From positions 62,001 through 126,000 of the forward strand of contig NXFV01000640.1 in assembly GCA_002803225.1 (NCBI GenBank): a DNA stretch of 64,000 nt, written 5' to 3'. The stretch is from Gamarada debralockiae. Its lineage: Eukaryota > Ascomycota > Leotiomycetes > Helotiales > Hyphodiscaceae. Under the pieces are notes generated by a model. The model had not been told where the DNA came from, made no database searches, and worked only from the letters and a program-made list of their open reading frames with translations. Numbering within the stretch: position 1 is the first letter of the stretch; every line of letters starts with the position of its first letter. Shown here one piece after another: positions 46,367-57,264 of this stretch. The position numbers were made by a program, and so were the translations under genes.

Positions 46367-46938
46367 TTTGTGAATTCGGAGGGGTTGGCAATTCCAGCGC
46401 CTAGAACCACGCCGTTGGTAACTGATGTGTCTCGCTTGGCACTGGCTCGAGAAATGGGTGCGAGGTCCACAGCTGCAGCAGGCTTGTCAAAATTCTCGGT
46501 AGAAGTCACTCTCAATCTACTTTCAAGACTTTTGTCGTGATGAGCAATGCTGCTCGCCTTGCCGAGTTTCATAGCCCGCCACTCAACCCCACTCTCGCTC
46601 CCCACATCTCCAACTCGGAAAATCCGAGCTCGCTAAATCGTACCCCTGAACAAACGACTCTGGGCAAAGATCGGGAGCTAAAATGTGGACCTTGTACTTT
46701 GTCACTTTGTCTCTGTGATGTGACTAGGAGACCTGCGTCCCGCCAAACTCAAGGTCCCAATGATCCGTTGGTATGTTCCAATGAATAATGAAGCAACTGT
46801 TTTACCATCCCTTCCTGGAACGGAAGTTGACATCTGATCATTCAGAATTGGGCGACAGTTGAGAAGTACTCGACCTACTTAATACAGTACTCGCAACAAT
46901 TAACTCGAGCAACTTTACCGTCTCCGTCAAGCCTCTGA
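46367..46938. other. divergent intergenic region
   Basis: Shared upstream region of the ALDH and MFS genes. The minus frame at 46300..46605 overlaps the ALDH start in another phase and shows no domain. Confidence 0.45.
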
Positions 46939-48343
46939 GTGCCGAGTTCAAGCAATCTTCCACCCGCACCTGATCTGGTCTCTTTCAATGTCCTTGTTCC
47001 TGGGCCTGAGAAACTTGATATGGGCCACAATAATGAGAGTCACTGGGAAGAGACCGGTCTACCTCCTTGCACTCCTCTTGTTTGTTGGATAGCAGTATAT
47101 GGAGTTATTAAAGCCAGGGGTTACGGGGCCTTCCTCGCAGCAAGGATTTTATACGGTTTGCTGTATAAGCAGGAGACGCCACAGTTCCGTCATCGGTCTC
47201 AGATTTGTTCTTCGTCCACGAAAGAGAATACTGTATGATGGTCTTCCATCTCCCACTTAGCTGTGGATTGTTCCTAGGTTCTCTCATGTGCGCTTATATA
47301 ACTCAAGGTGTCGGATGGCCATGGATGTGTGCTTTTCTTGCCATCGCTGGAACCGACAGCTTTTTAGTCGGCGTATTTACAATTCGAGAAACCGGTTATC
47401 AGAAGGAGCAACAGGACCTGGACTTACACTCATCTTCTTATCTATCGAAAAGAGGGGTGATTGGCTGACTTAGCCTCACGAGAGGCTTTAATAGAACGTG
47501 TCATTCTGGAAGGCCATGGTGACAATTCTCTGGCTCGCCTTGTACCCTCCAGTGAGTTGGGTTGGATTGACTGTGGGAACATTCGTTGGCTGGTAAGTCA
47601 CTCATACTATATGAACGACCAGTAACTAAAGTGCTTCTCAGGAATATCGTTGTCCAACTCACTTCAAGTCGGACTTTAACTGTGCCACCTTACAATTGGG
47701 ACATCGGTAGCCTTGGGATACTGTCTATATCTTGCTTCATTGGAGTTGCCCTCGTATTCTTTATCGGTGGCAAACTGGTCGATCTTATCTCAACGCGATT
47801 CACAAAGCGAACAATGGAAGGAGAAAACCAGAATTCAGACTCCCGGCGATCGCGATCCCGGCATTGATCAGCCCTATGGGAATCTAATATTCGGTCTACG
47901 CATCGTAAACAAGACTCCTTTGATAGATGCTGCGGTTGGCTACGGCATGCAGGGGCTTGGGTTGACTGCAGCAGAAAATGTTGGCAGTGACCTATGCTGC
48001 TGATGCTTTCCAATCTGAAGTTGCCACACTTCTCATATGAAATCCAACAGCTGAAACAAGGGGTAGTTTGCTGGTGAAGCTGTTGTCGTTGTGTTTGTAA
48101 TCCGCAACGTAATTACCACAGTTCTTGCCGCTCTTCACTGTGAACTGGCAAGGAGCTTGCGGCTTACACAATGTAAGTTTAACTGCATTCCGTCAAAGCT
48201 AATTTGCTGACTTTTCAGATCTTCAGTTAAATGGTGATTATTCAGTACTTCTTTCTCATAATGGCGACATCTCTATTCCTTTACGGAAAGGAAATTAGGA
48301 GGTGGACTGAGTACTATGGTTACATGAACGGCTTGGATAATTG
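46939..48343 (+). pseudogene. degraded MFS transporter
   Basis: Transporter text survives in pieces across frames. ARGYGAFLAARILYGL appears near 47120..47165 and FFVHEREYCMMVFHLPLSCG from 47205, followed by GWPWMCAFLAIAG. Then come YNWDIGSLGILSISCFIGVA, FFIGGKLVDLIS and PALISPMGI. At the end stands the C-terminal VIIQYFFLIMATSLFLYGKE, IRRWTEYYG (to 48343). The pattern is that of fungal MFS sugar/multidrug-type carriers. Membrane helices at the N-terminus are lost by deletion, and frameshifts and stops occur near 47200, 47470, 47820 and 48003. It is the most damaged member of the neighbouring metabolic set. It presumably imported or exported the pathway substrate. Confidence 0.75.
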
Positions 48344-49153
48344 AACTTGCCTTGCTTACCAACCAGGTAACAAGCATTTATAACTGGAGAGATTTTATTG
48401 CCATTTATTAGTCAGATAGTGAATTGGGTAATGTTCTAAGTGTTTTAGGCCTTGATGAGTCCTTGGTCGCCCCTATTCTGTTGGCTCTGTAGAGTCACGT
48501 GACTAGTGTGAAGGATGGTCAAAGAGATCACCTGCCTCGCAGATAGATGGCGATTGCTCATAGGGATTTATTATTCTAGAATTTATTGGAGTTAAATGAG
48601 GATACCGATCAATCATAATTAATAAATTCTGTTCTTGACTCCCCCTAACTGTGAGGTGTTCCATTTTGCCAGTTGAGCCGTTTGGGGCGAAATATAATGG
48701 CATTTTTAGAGCTAGCTTAATATCTAAGGAGCTGAAGTTACAAGGCGGGGAAGAGCTCTCTTATGCCACAAAAAGAGGGGGAAAACAGGCTATACCAGAT
48801 TCGGCAATTCCAACCAACGTTACTTTTCGGAGACATTCACAACTCGCCTTAGAAATCAACACGCAAAGTCTTCAATTTGGTCTATCAAACTTGGTTTAAA
48901 TATTTACCCATATCTGATGTCAAAGTTCATTTTCTATGGATTTGGTGAAATCATTCTATTCCTCAAGCTCTTCTTGCCTGAACAGTCCAGTGACATGATA
49001 TCCTCCTCAGTATCAGGCCAGCGAGTCGAGCTATAAATCTTTCGATGTCCCCAATTATTTGCCATCTCATCCTTGTATAAGTATCACTCTCAATCTACAC
49101 TTCATTTGAGTTTCTTCTTATTATTGTAGAATCAAATCACTTTACGCAACAAC
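48344..49153. other. about 0.8 kb intergenic, AT-rich
   Basis: No gene recognised; AT content rises after 48400. Probably 3' flank of the dead transporter and 5' flank of the next gene. Confidence 0.5.
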
Positions 49154-50407
49154 ATGACAAAACCCTTCCGTCAATCTTCGTATCATAGCTCCCATTGGTG
49201 TGGGTCTAATCGGCCTCTCTAGCGCGCCGCCAGATCAATACGAAGGCGTCTCCTGGACACCAACCACCTGCCATATCTTAGAGCATCCCCGGACTATGAA
49301 ATTCTAGCTTTACTCAACGGCTCTGTCGACTCCGCCAAAGCAGCAATTCAACGATATGAACTCCCAGCTGCGACGAAAGCCTACGAAAACCCCGAAGGTC
49401 AGTTTCTCACTCCAAATCAATTGTCACCCACTTACTAAAATTCCCTAGATCTCGCAGTAGATGAAACTGTTCACCTCGTAGTCTGCAGTCTTCGAGTAGA
49501 CTGCCACTTCCAGAGCGTTCGCCCCAGCATCATTGCTGCGAAAGCAGTTTTCGTAGAGTGGCCACTCGAACGCAATTTGGCTGTGGCTCAAGAGATTACT
49601 GCTCTTGCTGCGAAACACAGTGTGAAGACGGTGATGGGTATCCAAGGGTTATTCCCCTCAATTATCCGCAAGATGAAGGAGATTGTCGAGAGTGGAAGAA
49701 TTGGCAGATTACTTTCGACCTCGATTCTCGCTTCGATGTCAATTGGTGGGGCGACAGAGATCAAGAATGTGAGGTACTTCCTTCATGGAGAGGTCAGTGG
49801 CAACGTTTTGACAACTTGTTTCGGCCATGCGATTGAGTTTATTACTTGTGGTGAGTTTCCTCTGGTGTGAGTTGCATTCCGGAAGCTGACACGTCGTAGT
49901 TTTGGGCGAGTTTAAGAGCTGGAACAGTCTCATGTCCAACAGCTATCCTACCAAAGACATTGTTGATCCAGCAGTCAACAACACAGTGGTTGTGAAAGAC
50001 GCACCAAATAATGTCCCAGACCAAATTATGTTTCACGGAACCGTGAGCCCTTCTAATGTTGCACTTTCGAGGTGGCGAATTGTTCCCGGGGACGCCAAAC
50101 ATGGATTGGCGAATCCTAGGGACAAAAGGGGAAATTCGTCTGACGGGGTCTTTGGAGTGCTTGAATGTTGGAAGAGTCGATACCAAAGTGGAACTGTTCG
50201 ATGGACAGACAGGGAAGGTGGAGGTTGTTGTGCCGGTGAAAAGTCCGTTGGATGAGCTCCCGCTTGAGGCGCACAACATTGCTAGGACGCTATGAAGCAT
50301 ATCGCAAAGGAGAGTAATATCCTGGCTTTGAGTGGACAGTCAAGCGCCATGAAATGGTTGAAGAGATGTGGAAGCAATATGATCGCAGAAATCAGGAGGG
50401 TGCCTAA
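49154..50407 (+). pseudogene. Gfo/Idh/MocA-type NAD(P)-dependent oxidoreductase, frameshifted
   Basis: From the ATG at 49154 the text moves between frames: IGVGLIGLSS (nucleotide-binding start), then HLPYLRASPDYEILALLNGS. An intron (about 49398..49447, GTCAGT...CCTAG) leads to HLVVCSLRVDCHFQSVRPSI, FVEWPLERNLA (the conserved E-K/W-P-like motif region) and GIQGLFPSIIRKMK. A second intron at 49851..49899 (GTGAGT...CGTAG) precedes VLGEFKSWNSLMSN. After SPSN near 50050 the frame shifts to MLHFRGGELFPGTPNMDWRI, and near 50290 it shifts again to FEWTVKRHEMVEEMWKQYD, ending at TAA 50407. The family (Gal80-like sugar or polyol oxidoreductases) is clear; three breaks make it non-functional. Lesion level matches the adjacent MFS gene. 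Confidence 0.75.
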
Positions 50408-50570
50408 GCAGGGCCAAAGTAGGCTCAATCATTCGGAACAGGTAGAGATTGGCAAAGTTGCTTTTTAAATTATGGAACTTCTACCAGAGATCAATTTGAC
50501 AGGGTAGTTCGATGATTCTTCTTTTTCTCTTTGACAAACTCCTGTGACTTACGAAGTAATCACCCGCCAA

Positions 50571-51552
50571 TCACTCCTCGTCCTTCGGGAGAAAAACGAG
50601 CGGTCGCTTCTCACCCAATAATGTGTTGGGATTGAATCGCCACACTGATCTGTGTCTCCTCCCGTACCAGTACATCACTAAGTATGGAACAAAGAAAGGC
50701 AACTCAGGAAAGTTATTGCCTCCCTCATAAGTCCAGTCAACGTTCCCCATTCCCAGAGGATAAATCGAATGCTGATATTATTAGTCTTTACAAGAAAAAG
50801 GCTACAAGAGGGCAACATACAACATCTGCTTCACCCTGGATGTGCTTGTCAAAATTGTTCCAAGCCTTCTTCACTCCCGAAATATCGTATTTGTCTAAAG
50901 CTAACAAAGTCTGGATCTCTTCAGCCAGATGTGAGACCAGCTGCGATGCGAACCCATCAATGAGCTTTTTGAATTGAGTGGCGTCGAATTTTCGTGGTCC
51001 GCCTGTCATGCAGTCGGAAGTGTACTTGGTCCAATTCTCCATGCCGGGTAGAAAGGCGTGATGTTGCTCAACGTTCTGGTCCATGATTCCCTTTTGCCCA
51101 GTAGCTTGCTCGACTTGGGGAAAGAATACAGTTTCTTCGCCATCATGATGACCGCTGGAAGATGTGAGTATACAAAGAATAAAAGTAAAATACCTTGTGG
51201 CTTACTGAATCCATCTCTCCCTGTAGCATTATCGTTGATTAGCAGTCAATCTTGAAGTAAGCGAAAACATGACCACTCGCCAGAAAAGAGAATATTGCAG
51301 GAGGTCTTGGATATCTGCTTCTTCCTTAACATAGGGAGCTTGGAGGTATATTGAATTGAGACAGCGGATGAGCATATTGTGAGCATTGGACACTGGAGGG
51401 TTTGAGTCAGCACAGTACAAATTTGATGAGAACAAGGAGGTTGCAAACTTGCTCCCATCTGCTACATAAATAGCATCCTTGCTAGCGGCCGGCTTTGTCA
51501 CTTTTGATGTAGGAATTAAAGAAAACGGTTGATCAGCCCAAGGTTGTACCAT
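50571..51552 (-). CDS. hemerythrin-like (HHE) domain protein, 4 exons
   Basis: The exons are 51277..51552, 51206..51216, 50824..51154 and 50571..50771, with GT-AG introns of 60, 51 and 52 nt, giving 272 aa. Exon 2 is only 11 nt and supplies RWIH; the join reads WRRWIHGHHDGEETVFFP. The HHE ligand pattern is visible: an early His in AHNMLIR, then HHDGEE, then MDQNVEQHHAF, then LVSHLAEEI. These would bind a di-iron or similar metal centre in a four-helix bundle. The C-terminal exon (NVDWTYEGGNNFPELPF) is typical of the fungal members, whose function is poorly known. Unlike the preceding four genes it has no breaks. Confidence 0.82.
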
Positions 51553-52264
51553 GATGTCCTGTAGGGCGCTGAGTGGAATAAATTAGACAACAGACAGGAC
51601 AGGAGCTCGAAAGTTGAGGGTCGACACTGGATACTTGCGAAAACAGCTATGGAATCAAAGACAAGACCAAATCAAAGAGGTATCAGAGTATAAAAATTCA
51701 AAAATCAGCTTCTGTCGTAATCTTATATCCAAACCAAATCTCTCAGCGAACTCCTTTGCCTTGGAACACTCGTTTAACCGGCCAATCGCACTTTTCAGCC
51801 AGTCAGGTTTCTTCGCTAAATCTGCAGCCCTGTGCCCCTAAGCACTAGCGAAGGCCCTGTAAATTTTTTTTTTTTTTAGCGATCGCCAACCCCCTGCAAA
51901 TTCTAATCTGATATCCTTGACTTGAGACTTCTCATACATTACCAGCTGTTGTACCTCCAGCTCTACTACTTTAACCAGCCCTTCCGAAATAAAGACCTTG
52001 CAAGCTTTTTAATATTTCTCCCCATCCCCGCAGATCACAAGCAGCGATCCGCCACAATACGTGCAGGCAGGTGATCCCGCCAACCGAGGGACTTTCTAGT
52101 GGATCTTGAGAAAGGGGCGAACGCCTTCATGCACGACACTCCATCTACTGGTTTTACTTGTTGAAGAGCCCCAGGTGTCCACTTGAATGGTCAGCCGCTG
52201 AAGAGACCATTCGCACTGCAGGAACAAGAATAGACTGCCTTCGGAAGCACGCTAGAGGGAACGT
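51553..52264. other. divergent intergenic region
   Basis: Shared upstream region of the hemerythrin-like and second Zn2Cys6 genes. It contains a poly-T run near 51863..51878. The plus frame at 51614..51841 shows no domain. Confidence 0.5.
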
Positions 52265-54042
52265 ATGTGTCAAACCAGGAAGAATGGCCCTGGTTCAAAA
52301 ACCAGAAGTGGGTGTATAACCTGCAAGTCAGTTTGCTGCTCTGTGATAGGTTCCAATCTCTTGGAATTGAACGTTCTGACAGAAGCTCTAGAGCCCGACG
52401 TGTGAAATGTGACGAAACTCAGCCAACCTGCACGCGATGCCGAGCCATGCGTCTAGAATGCGGTGGATATATCATGGCACGGAAACAAAAGCCGAAATAT
52501 GCTGTCCAACGGCTCCTGCCTCTGGTACCCAAGATGCCCACGACATCAACCACTATTACTCACGTGGTGCCTGGTCCTTCCCAACACCTATTCACAAACG
52601 ATCAAGAATACCGCTATTTCAAAGTGTTCTGTGATACTACCGCTTCGAACCTTGCAGAGTATCTGGATAGTTCTCTTTGGATTAGCATCGTTCTTCAAGC
52701 TTCGGAGCAAGAATCCTTCATCAGACACGGAGTCATCGCTCTTGGGGCCCTGAACAAATCTGTCGAGGGCGCGCCTGGCGCTGGAGATCCTCGCGGAGGT
52801 GGTTACACACACTACCAAGCTGCCTTTCTGCTGTACGGCAAATCCATCAAGGGCATACGCAAAGCGTGCGAAGAGCAGCGAAGAAGCAAGAGAACAATCT
52901 TGATAGCTTGCCTTCTCGCCATTTGCTTCGAGTACTTCCATGGCAACATTGATTCTGCCATAAGACACATTCGAAGCGGCATAAAGTTGATCAACGAATG
53001 GATATGGAGCATGATGCATTTAGCATCAATCGATGAACAACATTTCCTCCCTGGGATAATAGAGGACGAGTTAGTTTGCATTTTCTCTCGCCTCGAGGCT
53101 GACGTATTTACCTGGTACGAAGCGGAGCAAGTACTGTAAGTAATTATCCTAAGCTTTATATCCTCTAAAAAATACACTAAAGGTTTTAGAATGCACCCAG
53201 ATCTGGCACAACTAGCCATGGAAATTATTCTGGCCATACCCCCTCAAGGCTTTGCGAATATTAGTTCAGGAAGGAAATATTTCGACATCATGTTGCGGGA
53301 GGTCGACTGGTTTGTACGTTCATGGAATGATCAATTATGGGCTTTCTCGGAGGAGCCTTTGGAAGATTCAAGGCTAACAGCGAATATCAATACTCCTGCC
53401 GTCGTAATTGTGCCATCGGCCAAGCAACAAGAGCGTGCGGACACCTTCAAGCAAGGCCTTCTTAGGTGGCTTACAGCATTCCAACCTCTTCTGACTAAGT
53501 CCCTCACCTCTGGAGGAACCGATTTCCTGGTCACCAAGGCTCTTTCTCTTCGTCATACATGCAGCTCTATTGCCCTCAACTGCTGCTTTGGCCCGGAACT
53601 CACTTACGACTCTTATATTCCCCAATTCCAAGAAGCTCTCTCTGTAGCAGGAATTCTATCGGCTGCAACATTCACCAAAGCCAAGCCGACGTTTGTTGTT
53701 TGGTCGATCCTGGTCAAGTCTTTGTACTTTGTAGCCCTGAAATGTCGCAGTCCTCAACTCCGCAGAGAAGCAATTACCTTCCTACAATCCATGTCAAGGC
53801 GGGAGGGCATCTGGGACGCGAAAGTAGCGTCTCAAGTTGCCGAGGTTGTATTACAGCTTGAGGAGGGTAAAGTAGACGCCAACAAAAGCGGATGTCAATT
53901 TGTTCCAGAGAATAGGAGACTCAGAGCGATTAAGACTTCTTTCGATCTACAAAAACGTCGAGGAAGACTGCGGTATTTGACAACAAGGACAAATTCTGAA
54001 GCTGTGGGATTCGTGGCTGGCGAGGTAGAACTTTCTTGGTGA
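52265..54042 (+). CDS. Zn2Cys6 fungal transcription factor, 3 exons
   Basis: The exons are 52265..52326, 52392..53135 and 53190..54042, with introns of 65 and 54 nt, giving 552 aa. The first join (TGCAA|AGCC) creates CITCKARRVKCDE, so the zinc cluster reads C-x2-C-x6-C-x6-C-x2-C-x6-C. The unspliced frame lacks the first two cysteines, which confirms the start at 52265 (MCQTRKNGPGSKTRSG). The middle and C-terminal parts are helical, including FIRHGVIALGALNKS and AFLLYGKSIKGIRKA. This matches the family of small fungal Zn2Cys6 regulators often annotated only by the zinc finger plus DUF3468-like region. It is a nuclear regulator with unknown targets. It is intact, close to the decayed metabolic set and next to the hemerythrin gene. 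Confidence 0.88.
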
Positions 54043-55420
54043 CTACTATTTCTTTGAGAAGGGCTTGGGGCGAGCAATTCGCAATTCTAGAATCACAACT
54101 AGAAAATGCGCCGTCCCTCTAGCGCCGCATAGTTCAGGAGATACGGCACAGGGGCGGCACAGGGATAATTAGCATAGAATTGCACCACGATTAGTGGCTG
54201 ATGGTCTGGCTTTACACGTGCACCAGGAAACTTTTTATCCATCCATCTCTATTGCAGCAAATGGCCTTGGAACAAACGTCGCGAAATCTCTGGATCTTCA
54301 GCATCAAACACGCTATACAGCCTCTCTTTCTTCAATCGGGATCTCAAGCTAAATATTCCCTATTCTCTAAAACACCACGATTGACTAAAAATACGTACCC
54401 TGCATCTGGCGCTGTGCCGCAGATCGTCCCTTAAGCCACTTCCGCTTACAGTTTTCTCGAATGTTACTCCTTATCTCCAACATTCTTCCCTCATGCCCAC
54501 CAACGGCCAATTATCGCCGAAGTGCCTCTCATTATGGGCGACATTGAGCTCATCTCGAAACGCAGCGTGAGCTTGCGAGCCTACGACGCGCTACCCCAAC
54601 AAGAACGAGACATGCCTTCAGCCTTGCCCCCGTCCTACGACTAAAATCAAGGGCCGATGCTTCCCCACAACAAAAATCCTATGGCTATTTGATTTCATAA
54701 TTCGGAGTTGATTCCTGAAATTGTTGTGTTACGAGAACCGACATCGAGACTTCGTCCAAAGGCATACCACTAATCTTCCTGTCGAAGACAATTTTGGATA
54801 CACATTGCCAATGCTCCTGCATTCCTCGTATCTCTAGGCATGCCTTGAAAGTATAACTAGGGAGCATATATTTTCCATTCGAGAATAGGGAGTAGTGACT
54901 CTTGAAATATGTCTTGAGAGCAAGTGCTCTGGAGTCCTTCCGAATGAAGCAATTACTAACCTCCATGTATGCAGTGGGTCGCAGTCTGGTCGACCATAAC
55001 GAACGCGATGACTGGATACGTGGTAAGGAATACCACTTTAGTCAAGCCTGCAGACAACAGCGGATACGCCAACGTTCGTGTTTTGGGTTTCTTTTCTTTC
55101 TTCCTATTACAGGCTATTTCGAGATTCATGATGAAGCGTTCCTCCAATTCCCGCTTCTCCTGGAACAGATGCGATACTCTTAATCCTTTCCAGAGGAAGT
55201 TGTACTGACTCCGAGGTCTCGATTAGTGCTCAGAAATTACCAGCCTTAGCCTTCCATTATCGGCAATATTCTTGAGATTTAATCACTGAGACCCAAATCG
55301 CCAACTGGACCGGCCGATCTTAACGAAATAGGCCCAAATGTCACGCTGTGGACGCAGTTAAGTAATAGTAAGACTTTCCCTATATCAAACCTTCAAACAT
55401 GCTTACATTCGCCAATAGTT
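54043..55420. other. about 1.4 kb without a convincing gene
   Basis: A 36-codon plus ORF at 54534..54644 (MGDIELISKRSVSLRAYD, ending in a PPSYD motif) is tidy but isolated. Frames at 54685..54966 (minus) and 54969..55208 (plus) have no recognised domain. Confidence 0.4.
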
Positions 55421-56150
55421 ATGTCGAATTACAACTCTATCGAAGGCGCAATCTACAATTATTCCCTTCCCTACGCCAATACATCATACGCCCAAATGAG
55501 GCTAGAGATTCCAGCTTATACTTTCTACTACTACCCCCGTAAGACTTAGGAGAACGAGTGGTATCAACTACTCGATAATGTTCATGCGTTGCAATCAAGA
55601 GCTAGTAAGGACCATCTGCTCTCTGATTTCTCACATCTCGCTCTCGCTCAGCTTCCTCTCATGTACTCCCGTGACTTCCCTACACAGCGGTAATCATTCT
55701 ATTTGCTCCTGAGACATTCTTGAGTAGGAAATTACTATCTCCCGGGTGATCCAGTCAATAGGGCTTCTCCGAAGGCGTATTATTGGTCTCCACTGTGTTG
55801 AACGCTATTTGGGTGACAGGGACCTACGCCATTTGGGCGTATATGAACCAGGAGAGCGAGCTGTGTCGGAAGCTCAGATTCCTTGGAAAATGCAGAGCTG
55901 CAGTAGCTATGGTAGCAGCCATTACTGCGGACCTGAGGAATGACATTGTGCGTACTCGGACTGGGAAGTTGAGCGCGAGTTAAGGCGTAGACCGGGCATC
56001 ACGTATTCTGTGACGTACGGAAAGGGGAATGCACTGTCTCACATCCGGCCTTCATCTGAGTATAACAAAGAAGATGAGACTGAAATTTGGAAAATTGCAT
56101 GGAGGGTTGGGAGAAAAGGAATCTCAGCAGGAGCGACGGACAAGGAATGA
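55421..56150 (+). pseudogene. fungal membrane-protein gene with an in-frame TAG and a frameshift
   Basis: From the ATG at 55421 the frame reads MSNYNSIEGAIYNYSLPYAN, then AYTFYYYPRKT, a TAG, and continues in the same frame ENEWYQLLDNVHALQSRA up to FPTQR. After an intron-like stretch (acceptor AATAG near 55757) come GFSEGVLLVSTVLNAIWVTG and YAIWAYMNQESELCRKLR, a membrane helix followed by a basic region. Near 55950 the text shifts frame to WEVERELRRRPGITYSV and ends at TGA 56148. The splice phases between the first and second halves do not agree. The text is coherent, so this was one gene of a fungal-specific membrane family that I cannot name. Confidence 0.5.
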
Positions 56151-56688
56151 TTAAGATAAGTACATAATGATACCCATATTATTCTATTTCTGATTGTGGG
56201 CAATATGCTCCGTTGCCGACATTTATGGCGTCCGTTCCTGCCTGTTTTCGATCCAAGCCTATCCCCAGATTGATATCAGCCTAAACCATCATCCGCTGAG
56301 CATCGGACGAACTCCAAGTGGATCAATTAAGCCGAAATCAACAAAATCATTTTGGGTAAGAAACTTGCCACTGATAGCCATTCTTCAAGTCTCGAAACTA
56401 ATAAGCACTGTTCCACAACATTGAATACGAACGCCAAAGAGAGGCAGTGACCCAAAGCGACCAGAGTCAAGCAAAGGAGGGCTTTGGGATGAATGATTTG
56501 CTTGAATACTTTTCAGAAGCCTGAATAAAAGATCAGGTTGCATAACATGCAACTATTGCGGACGCGGGGGTAGAGGGGTATAGAAAGCGCCATGGCCGAC
56601 GGAGAATTTTGAAGTGAAGCTATCAGTCTTTGTACGACCCCTCCCCCCTCCCAAAATACCAGAAGCTCAGGGATACAACTTTTGAAAT
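56151..56688. other. intergenic
   Basis: No gene seen; probable promoter of the small secreted protein, with a G/C-rich stretch near 56625..56660. Confidence 0.5.
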
Positions 56689-57081
56689 ATGTTTTCCAAA
56701 TTTGCAATCTTCGTCATTCCCATCTCGGGAGCCTTGGCTGCTCCGGCTGTGGAGAGAAGTTCCGAAATAGTAAGGCCCCCAACCTCCTCCCCCATCTACT
56801 CTTCCACCGTTGGTACTTAAAAAAACACAGATCTGCCCTGTCAGTTCTCAAAATTCAAATGCGAACGGATCCTGGAAACTGATATGACATTCTAGCTCGT
56901 GGCCGGCTGCATCATTGATCCTTTCCCATGCGGATGCTGCTACAACGAGACGTTATTGAGGGAGGACTGCATCTTGGAAGCTGAGCCTGAGATCGGTTGT
57001 CCTTATTATGAACTTGAGACAAGCAATGGGACTACCGTTGGAGATATTTCGTGTTGTTTGATGTGCTTGGAAACGTCTTAG
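56689..57081 (+). CDS. small secreted ten-cysteine protein, 91 aa (3 exons)
   Basis: The exons are 56689..56769, 56831..56839 and 56896..57081. Both introns are GT-AG (61 nt, GTAAGG...ACAG; 56 nt, GTCAGT...TCTAG), all joins in phase 0. Exon 2 is a 9-nt microexon coding I-C-P. Skipping intron 2 would leave a TAG or TGA in every frame, which supports the model. The signal peptide is MFSKFAIFVIPISGALAAPA. The mature part has ten cysteines, including CGCC and SCCLMC, enough for five disulphides. Size, signal and cysteine content fit fungal small secreted proteins of the effector or antimicrobial kind. No family is recognised, so the role is open. Confidence 0.65.
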
Positions 57082-57264
57082 GAGGAGCAGGATGACAGAT
57101 CAAGATGATGCTTGGTGAGATCCATGTGTTGGAAAGAAGTCAAGGAGGATGTAAATTGGATAAAGGTTCACATGAATGGGGACTATTTCCAAACAATGGG
57201 AGATTGAAGCTGAAATCTCAGTGAAAATTGGGGTCTCCTGACAAATGATCAAAAAGAACATAGC

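Noticed and set aside
51863..51878. Poly-T run as a polymerase III terminator
   Set aside because: No tRNA, 5S or other Pol III gene structure was seen next to it.
43662..55550. Reassigned or read-through TAG codon in this genome
   Set aside because: TAG is used as the ordinary stop in the secreted Cys-rich gene, the ankyrin gene, the AIF-like gene and the third regulator, so the internal TAGs are better explained as mutations or splicing.
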